The notes below the pieces were generated by a model. It was given only the letters and a program-made list of their open reading frames with translations, was not told the DNA's origin and ran no database searches. Both the position numbers and the translations under genes were made by a program. Below, in pieces: positions 23,842-27,952 of a stretch of DNA of 27,952 bases (position 1 is its first letter; the number at the start of each line of letters is the position of its first letter). The stretch lies in the NCBI RefSeq assembly GCF_050176255.1, contig NZ_JBFXIE010000044.1. One strand, 5' to 3'. This stretch comes from JBFXIE01 sp050176255 (GTDB taxonomy: Bacteria; Pseudomonadota; Gammaproteobacteria; Burkholderiales; Burkholderiaceae_C).

Positions 23842-23989
23842 GTGAACGAATCCGCCATGTCCGCTCGTTGCGCAAAAACGCACCCCCCTCGGCGTTGCAA
23901 ATGCTCGCCATAGCCCGAGCTATGGCTGCGCTTTGCGCCTTGATGGGGCATGTTTGTGCGCTCCGCTCGGCCACGCCGGATTCATTCAC
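23842..23989. repeat. Long near-palindromic element between purF and metZ
   Basis: The left arm (23842-23914) and right arm (23919-23989) are inverted copies of each other over about 71-73 nt, with a 4-nt centre CCGA. The innermost 8 bp are perfect (GCCATAGC / GCTATGGC) and the ends match as GTGAACGAATCC / GGATTCATTCAC. The arms between them agree at most positions with small offsets. As RNA it would fold into one long hairpin; as DNA it could extrude a cruciform. No coding function is apparent. Confidence 0.8.
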
Positions 23990-24059
23990 TCCTTCTGAGC
24001 CCGCCCGGTTTCATCGTGCCATTAGCGCCATGTGCCAGACCCAGACGGATTTGGCATGA

Positions 24060-24112
24060 AAAGTGCCTCAAACCTATGTATAACAAGCGCTAGCTGCTCC
24101 TGTTTTTGAGAT
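24060..24112 (-). repeat. Dispersed hairpin repeat, copy 6 (half-degraded, inverted)
   Basis: Inverted relative to copy 1. GTGCCTC and ACAAGCGCTAGCTGCT with a following TTTTT are kept, but the other stem arm has been replaced (ACCTATGTAT), so no hairpin forms. It ends just before the AAGGA ribosome binding site of metZ. Confidence 0.6.
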
Positions 24113-24125
24113 AAGGAACGTCACC

Positions 24126-25340
24126 GTGACCGACAAATCCCTGCCAGCAGGGCTGCACCCCGACACCCTCGCGCTGCGCGAGGCGGTTGCGCGCAGCCAG
24201 TGGGGCGAGCACAGCGAGGCGCTGTACCTGACCAGCAGCTTCGTGCAGCCCGACTGCGCCACCGCCGCGCGGCGCTTTGCCAACGAGGAAGACGGCTACA
24301 CCTACAGCCGCACCGGCAACCCCACGGTGACCAGCTTCGAGCGCCGCCTGGCGGCGATGGAGGGCACCGAATGCGCCGTGGCCACCACCACCGGCATGGC
24401 CGCCATCTTGCTGGTGGCGCTCACGGTGCTGAAGGCGGGTGACCACGTGGTCTGCTCGCGCTCGATGTTCGGCTCCACCATCAAGCTGATGGGCAGCGAA
24501 ATGGCCCGGTTCGGCGTTGAAACCACCTTTGTCGCGCAGACCCGCATCGACGAGTGGAAGGCCGCCATCCGGCCCAACACCCGCCTGCTGTTCGCCGAAA
24601 CGCCCACCAATCCTTTGACCGACCTGTGCGACATCGCCGCCCTGGCCGAACTGGCCCATGCCCACGGCGCGCTGCTGGCCGTGGACAACAGCTTTGCCTC
24701 GCCCGCCTTGCAGCGGCCCGCGCAACTGGGTGCCGACCTGGTCGTGCACTCGGGCACCAAGCTGCTGGACGGCCAGGGCCGCGTGATGGCGGGGGCTGTG
24801 TGCGGTTCGGCTGCGCTGGTGGAGAAAGTCATGGGTGGCTTCATGCGCTGCGCGGGGCTCAACCTGTCGGCGTTCAACGCCTGGGTGGTGCTCAAGGGCC
24901 TGGAAACACTGGCCCTGCGCGTGAAGGCGCAAAGCGCCTCTGCGCTGCAACTGGCCTCCTGGCTGGAGCAGCACCCCAAGGTGGCGCGCGTGTACTACCC
25001 AGGTTTGCAGAGCCACCCGCAGCACGCGCTGGCCATGCGCCAGCAAGGCGGTTTGGGCGGCGCGGTACTGTCGTTTGACGTGGCCGGGCAGGGCGCTGAG
25101 CAGCTGCGTGCGAATGCCTTCCACGTGGTGGACAGCACGCAGGTGTGCAGCGTGACCGCCAACCTGGGCGACGTGAAGACCACCATCACCCATCCGGCCA
25201 GCACCTCGCACGGCCGCCTCACAGAAGAACAGCGCCAGGCGGCCGGCATCGGCCAGGGGCTGATCCGCATCTCCGTAGGCCTGGAGCACATTGATGACTT
25301 GAAGACAGACCTCTGCCGAGGACTGGATACCCTGCCATGA
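24126..25340 (+). CDS. metZ: O-succinylhomoserine sulfhydrylase
   Basis: Pyridoxal-phosphate enzyme that makes homocysteine from O-succinylhomoserine and sulfide in direct-sulfhydrylation methionine synthesis. The 404-residue product has the Cys/Met metabolism PLP fold. It contains YTYSRTGNPTVTSFERRLA, TTTGMAAILL, ETPTNPLTD, the cofactor aspartate in VDNSFASP, and the Schiff-base lysine K212 in HSGTKLLDGQGR. The GTG at 24126 is preceded by AAGGA at a good distance. The purF-metZ order is that of Pseudomonas and Burkholderiales metZ, which favours MetZ over cystathionine gamma-synthase. The stop overlaps the gltX start (ATGA). Confidence 0.93.
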   Translation: MTDKSLPAGLHPDTLALREAVARSQWGEHSEALYLTSSFVQPDCATAARRFANEEDGYTYSRTGNPTVTSFERRLAAMEGTECAVATTTGMAAILLVALTVLKAGDHVVCSRSMFGSTIKLMGSEMARFGVETTFVAQTRIDEWKAAIRPNTRLLFAETPTNPLTDLCDIAALAELAHAHGALLAVDNSFASPALQRPAQLGADLVVHSGTKLLDGQGRVMAGAVCGSAALVEKVMGGFMRCAGLNLSAFNAWVVLKGLETLALRVKAQSASALQLASWLEQHPKVARVYYPGLQSHPQHALAMRQQGGLGGAVLSFDVAGQGAEQLRANAFHVVDSTQVCSVTANLGDVKTTITHPASTSHGRLTEEQRQAAGIGQGLIRISVGLEHIDDLKTDLCRGLDTLP

Positions 25341-26746
25341 CACAACAACAAGTACGCACTCGTTTCGCCCCGTCGCCCACGGGCTTCATCCACCTGGGCA
25401 ACATCCGCTCGGCGCTTTACCCGTGGGCTTTTGCACGCGCCAACGGCGGCGTGTTCATTCTGCGCATCGAAGACACCGATCTGGAGCGATCCACCCAGGC
25501 ATCGGTCGATGTGATTCTGGAGGGCATGTCCTGGCTGCAGCTGGATCATGACGAAGGCCCGTACTACCAGATGCAGCGCATGGATCGCTACAAGGAAGTG
25601 CTGGCCCAATTGCAGGCTGCAGGCCATGTCTATCCCTGCTACATGAGTGTGCAAGAGCTCGACGCCTTGCGTGAGCGCCAGATGGCCGCCAAGGAAAAGC
25701 CCCGCTACGACGGCACCTGGCGCCCCGAGCCCGGCAAGGTGCTGCCGCCCGTGCCCGAGGGCGTCAAGCCCGTGCTGCGTTTCAAGACGCCCAAGGATGG
25801 CGTGGTGGCCTGGGACGACAAGTGCAAGGGCCGTATCGAATTCCAGAACAGTGAACTGGACGACCTGGTCATCGCCCGTCCCGATGGCACGCCCACCTAC
25901 AACTTCTGTGTGTGTGTGGACGACATGGACATGCGCATCACCCATGTGATCCGCGGCGACGATCACGTCAACAACACGCCGCGCCAGATCCACATCTTTG
26001 AAGCTCTGGGTGCCACGGTGCCGGTGTTTGCCCACCTGCCGACGGTGCTTAACGAGCAGGGCGAGAAGATGAGCAAGCGCAATGGCGCCAAGCCCGTGAC
26101 ACAGTACCGCGACGAGGGTTACCTGCCCGATGCCATGGTCAACTATCTGGCCCGCCTGGGCTGGAGCCACGGCGATGATGAAATCTTCAGCCGCGCGCAG
26201 TTTCTGGAGTGGTTCAGCCTGGATCACCTGGGGCGCAGCGCTGGTCAGTTTGACGAAGCAAAGCTGCGCTGGGTGAATGCCCAGCACATCAAGGCCACGG
26301 ACGACGCGCAGCTTGCCGCGCTGGTACGCCCCTTCTTGCTGCAAACCGGTGTGGCCGAAGCCCTTGTGGATTCCGACGACCGCCTGCCGCGCATCTGCGC
26401 ATTGTTCAAGGACCGTTGTGAAACGCTGGTGGATCTGGCGCGCTGGGCCCGCTTGTTCTATCAGGAGGCTGTCGAACGCGATGCGCAGGATTACTCCAAG
26501 CATGTGACCGATGCGGCGGCGCCCTTGCTGGAGGCCTTTTCTGCGGTGATGGAAACAGTTGCTTGGAACAAGGACGCAATCGCCGCTGGCATCAAGGATG
26601 TGCTCAAACAGCAGGGTGCAAAAATGCCCCAACTGGCCATGCCCGTGCGCGTGCTCACCCTGGGCACAGCGCACACGCCATCGGTCGATGCAGTGCTGGA
26701 ATTGCTTGGACGCGAAAAAATCCTCGCACGATTGAAAATCCATTAA
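25337..26746 (+). CDS. gltX: Glutamyl-tRNA synthetase
   Basis: Class I aminoacyl-tRNA synthetase charging tRNA(Glu), 469 residues. The HIGH-type signature appears as PTGFIHLGNIRSALY with H19-L-G-N22, and the KMSKR loop at 244-248 is intact (KMSKRNGAK). Other family blocks are RIEDTDLERS, YDGTWRP, VIRGDDHVNNTPRQIHIFEALGA and the C-terminal anticodon-binding region. Start overlaps metZ by 4 nt. It lies immediately upstream of a tRNA cluster containing two tRNA(Glu) genes, its own substrate, whose promoter -35 box lies in the last codons of this gene. Confidence 0.97.
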   Translation: MTQQQVRTRFAPSPTGFIHLGNIRSALYPWAFARANGGVFILRIEDTDLERSTQASVDVILEGMSWLQLDHDEGPYYQMQRMDRYKEVLAQLQAAGHVYPCYMSVQELDALRERQMAAKEKPRYDGTWRPEPGKVLPPVPEGVKPVLRFKTPKDGVVAWDDKCKGRIEFQNSELDDLVIARPDGTPTYNFCVCVDDMDMRITHVIRGDDHVNNTPRQIHIFEALGATVPVFAHLPTVLNEQGEKMSKRNGAKPVTQYRDEGYLPDAMVNYLARLGWSHGDDEIFSRAQFLEWFSLDHLGRSAGQFDEAKLRWVNAQHIKATDDAQLAALVRPFLLQTGVAEALVDSDDRLPRICALFKDRCETLVDLARWARLFYQEAVERDAQDYSKHVTDAAAPLLEAFSAVMETVAWNKDAIAAGIKDVLKQQGAKMPQLAMPVRVLTLGTAHTPSVDAVLELLGREKILARLKIH

Positions 26747-26761
26747 AAACCTGTCTATAAT
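26732..26761 (+). promoter_or_regulatory. Promoter of the tRNA cluster
   Basis: TTGAAA (26732-26737) and a perfect TATAAT (26756-26761) with an 18-bp spacer. The -35 box is inside the 3' end of gltX. The expected start is near 26768, about 44 nt before the first tRNA. An AATTCAAGGCTC 12-mer at 26759-26770 recurs at 26792-26803 in the leader. Confidence 0.8.
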
Positions 26762-26811
26762 TCAAGGCTCAGGTGATGACGGCCAAGAATAAATTCAAGG
26801 CTCGAATCAAT

Positions 26812-26887
<76 letters not shown>

Positions 26888-26918
26888 CCTGTAAATTGAA
26901 CGCAAGTTCTTAGGTTTT

Positions 26919-26994
26919 GACCCTATCGTCTAGAGGCCTAGGACATCACCCTTTCACGGTGAGTACCGGGGTTCGAATCCCCGTAGGGTCGCCA
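26919..26994 (+). tRNA. tRNA-Glu (TTC), copy 1
   Basis: 76 nt with encoded CCA. Acceptor GACCCTA pairs with TAGGGTC, the anticodon loop is CTTTCAC (TTC), and the T-loop is GTTCGAATC. Sequence identical to copy 2. Confidence 0.97.
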
Positions 26995-27051
26995 AGTTTT
27001 GTAACGCTTGGCTCAGTCGCTGAAGCAGCTTGGCAAAAGTTACACCACTGT

Positions 27052-27128
27052 GGAGTGGTAGTTCAGTTGGTTAGAATACCGGCCTGTCACGCCGGGGGTC
27101 GCGGGTTCGAGTCCCGTCCACTCCGCCA
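27052..27128 (+). tRNA. tRNA-Asp (GTC), copy 1
   Basis: 77 nt with encoded CCA. Acceptor GGAGTGG pairs with CCACTCC, the anticodon loop is CTGTCAC (GTC), and the T-loop is GTTCGAGTC. Identical to copy 2. Confidence 0.97.
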
Positions 27129-27136
27129 TTTATCTT

Positions 27137-27212
<76 letters not shown>

Positions 27213-27241
27213 AGATAGTAAGTGTCTGGTTTTTTGTTTGT

Positions 27242-27317
27242 GACCCTATCGTCTAGAGGCCTAGGACATCACCCTTTCACGGTGAGTACCGGGGTTCGAA
27301 TCCCCGTAGGGTCGCCA
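27242..27317 (+). tRNA. tRNA-Glu (TTC), copy 2
   Basis: Identical to copy 1, with the same downstream spacer but a different upstream spacer. Confidence 0.97.
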
Positions 27318-27374
27318 AGTTTTGTAACGCTTGGCTCAGTCGTTGAAGCGGCTTGGCAAAAGTTACACCACTGT

Positions 27375-27451
27375 GGAGTGGTAGTTCAGTTGGTTAGAAT
27401 ACCGGCCTGTCACGCCGGGGGTCGCGGGTTCGAGTCCCGTCCACTCCGCCA
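27375..27451 (+). tRNA. tRNA-Asp (GTC), copy 2
   Basis: Identical to copy 1. Last gene of the cluster; the terminator lies about 80 nt downstream. Confidence 0.97.
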
Positions 27452-27532
27452 CGCAATTCCGTAAGTCGTTAATTTTAAAAAGCTCTTTGGGTTACAAGAC
27501 AACGGCTCACAAGTCAGTTCACAACGCCGCAA

Positions 27533-27571
27533 CGATTTTCGTTTGTGGCGTTTTTCTTTTTGTCATCGCTT
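27533..27571 (+). terminator. Intrinsic terminator of the tRNA cluster
   Basis: AACGCC (27533-27538) pairs with GGCGTT (27557-27562) and AACG (27541-27544) pairs with CGTT (27550-27553), around the loop ATTTT, followed by TTTTCTTTTT. Strong stem and T tract. Confidence 0.9.
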
Positions 27572-27652
27572 GCGCGTGGCAAGCTGCCGCACGGCATGGC
27601 CTTCAAGTGGCACGCCGCTACTGCTGTTGTTTGGCAAAGTTTTATGCTGCAC

Positions 27653-27678
27653 TGAATCGCCCCTGGTTCAGTAGACAC
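27653..27678 (+). repeat. Candidate left terminal inverted repeat of an IS3-family element
   Basis: TGAATCGCCCCTGGTTCAGTAGACAC resembles the left end of IS3-family elements (TGA start, CCCC, AGTAGACA) and sits about 35 bp upstream of an orfA-like ribosome binding site (AGGAGG, 27706-27711). The right end is outside the window, so the inverted repeat cannot be confirmed. The 27572-27652 stretch before it holds nothing I recognise. Confidence 0.4.
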
Positions 27679-27717
27679 CTTCGAGCCTCAAACTGAGGCC
27701 CAACAGGAGGAGCCCTG

Positions 27718-27952
27718 AAGAAGAACCAGCCCTATCCGGGAAGAATTCAAGATCGAGGCGGTCAAGCAGATCACCGAGCGAAGCCACAAGGTGGCCGAGG
27801 TTCCGGCGCGCATGGCGTGAGCCAGCACAGCTTGTACAAGTGGATCAAGCTCTATGGGCATCCGTACGCACGAAGGCGGGTTGTATCTGGCCATCGTGGT
27901 GGATCTGTTCTCGCGCTAGGCGGTGGGCTGGTCGATGGGGAGCCGGATCGAC
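27718..27952 (+). pseudogene. Decayed IS3-family transposase (orfA fused by deletion to orfB, partial)
   Basis: Remnant of a two-frame transposase. The usual orfA start is lost (CTG follows the AGGAGG site), and a frameshift lies before EEFKIEAVKQITER (from 27740). A missing base near 27815 turns the expected R-x-GVSQHSLYKWIKLY into a stop and shifts the frame. At about 27858 the sequence jumps directly from the end of that orfA motif to IRTHEGGLYLAIVVDLFSR, which belongs to the orfB DDE integrase domain. The intervening part of orfA and orfB, including the first catalytic Asp region (normally TDIT), is deleted. A TAG then interrupts FSR-AVGWSM. The reading continues past the window end. It cannot be active. 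Confidence 0.85.

Noticed and set aside
23868..24059. 63-codon frame in the purF-metZ gap
   Set aside because: It lies mostly within the palindromic element and has no ribosome binding site or family resemblance.
24995..26743. 582-codon minus-strand frame opposite metZ and gltX
   Set aside because: Antisense of two confident genes; composition only.

Overview
The window is ordinary high-GC chromosome of a betaproteobacterium. The gene set, the codon bias with long antisense shadow frames, and a dispersed hairpin repeat ending in AAGCGCTAG point to Burkholderiales, most likely Comamonadaceae (Acidovorax/Alicycliphilus/Delftia-like). That placement is inferred from protein resemblance and was not checked by a search. 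About 25 protein genes, six tRNA genes and one decayed insertion sequence fill it. I see no phage, defence island, CRISPR array or plasmid functions.

Layout. 1-2298 (minus): the N-terminal part of pepN and prfB, the latter with its programmed +1 frameshift intact. 2507-3517 (minus): ddh, a meso-diaminopimelate dehydrogenase, divergent from a NarL-type response regulator and a membrane hybrid histidine kinase (3695-6185, plus). 6202-9605: an alpha/beta hydrolase divergent from a Tas-like aldo/keto reductase, then ybaK and plsY. 9632-11859 (minus): yajQ, a periplasmic retropepsin-like protease and a degenerate HD-GYP protein, which look like one unit. 11926-13002: murB. 13121-14665 (minus): a DASS-family anion transporter. 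14867-16293: a preQ1-I riboswitch followed by yhhQ and queC, a queuosine-precursor operon. 16395-19475 (minus): argG, ppnP, a glycine-zipper envelope protein and yffB. 19524-26746: folC, a SPOR-domain protein, cvpA, purF, metZ and gltX, a conserved proteobacterial order. 26812-27451: a duplicated tRNA Ala-Glu-Asp cassette with promoter and terminator. 27653-27952: the left part of a decayed IS3-family element running off the end.

The points most worth a second look are non-coding. They are: six copies of a short hairpin repeat, three of them directly in front of ybaK, argG and metZ; a roughly 148-nt near-palindromic element between purF and metZ; the preQ1 riboswitch; three helical-turn-spaced 11-bp repeats plus an inverted repeat upstream of ddh; a probable leaderless murB; and one tRNA-Ala copy with a broken T-stem pair.
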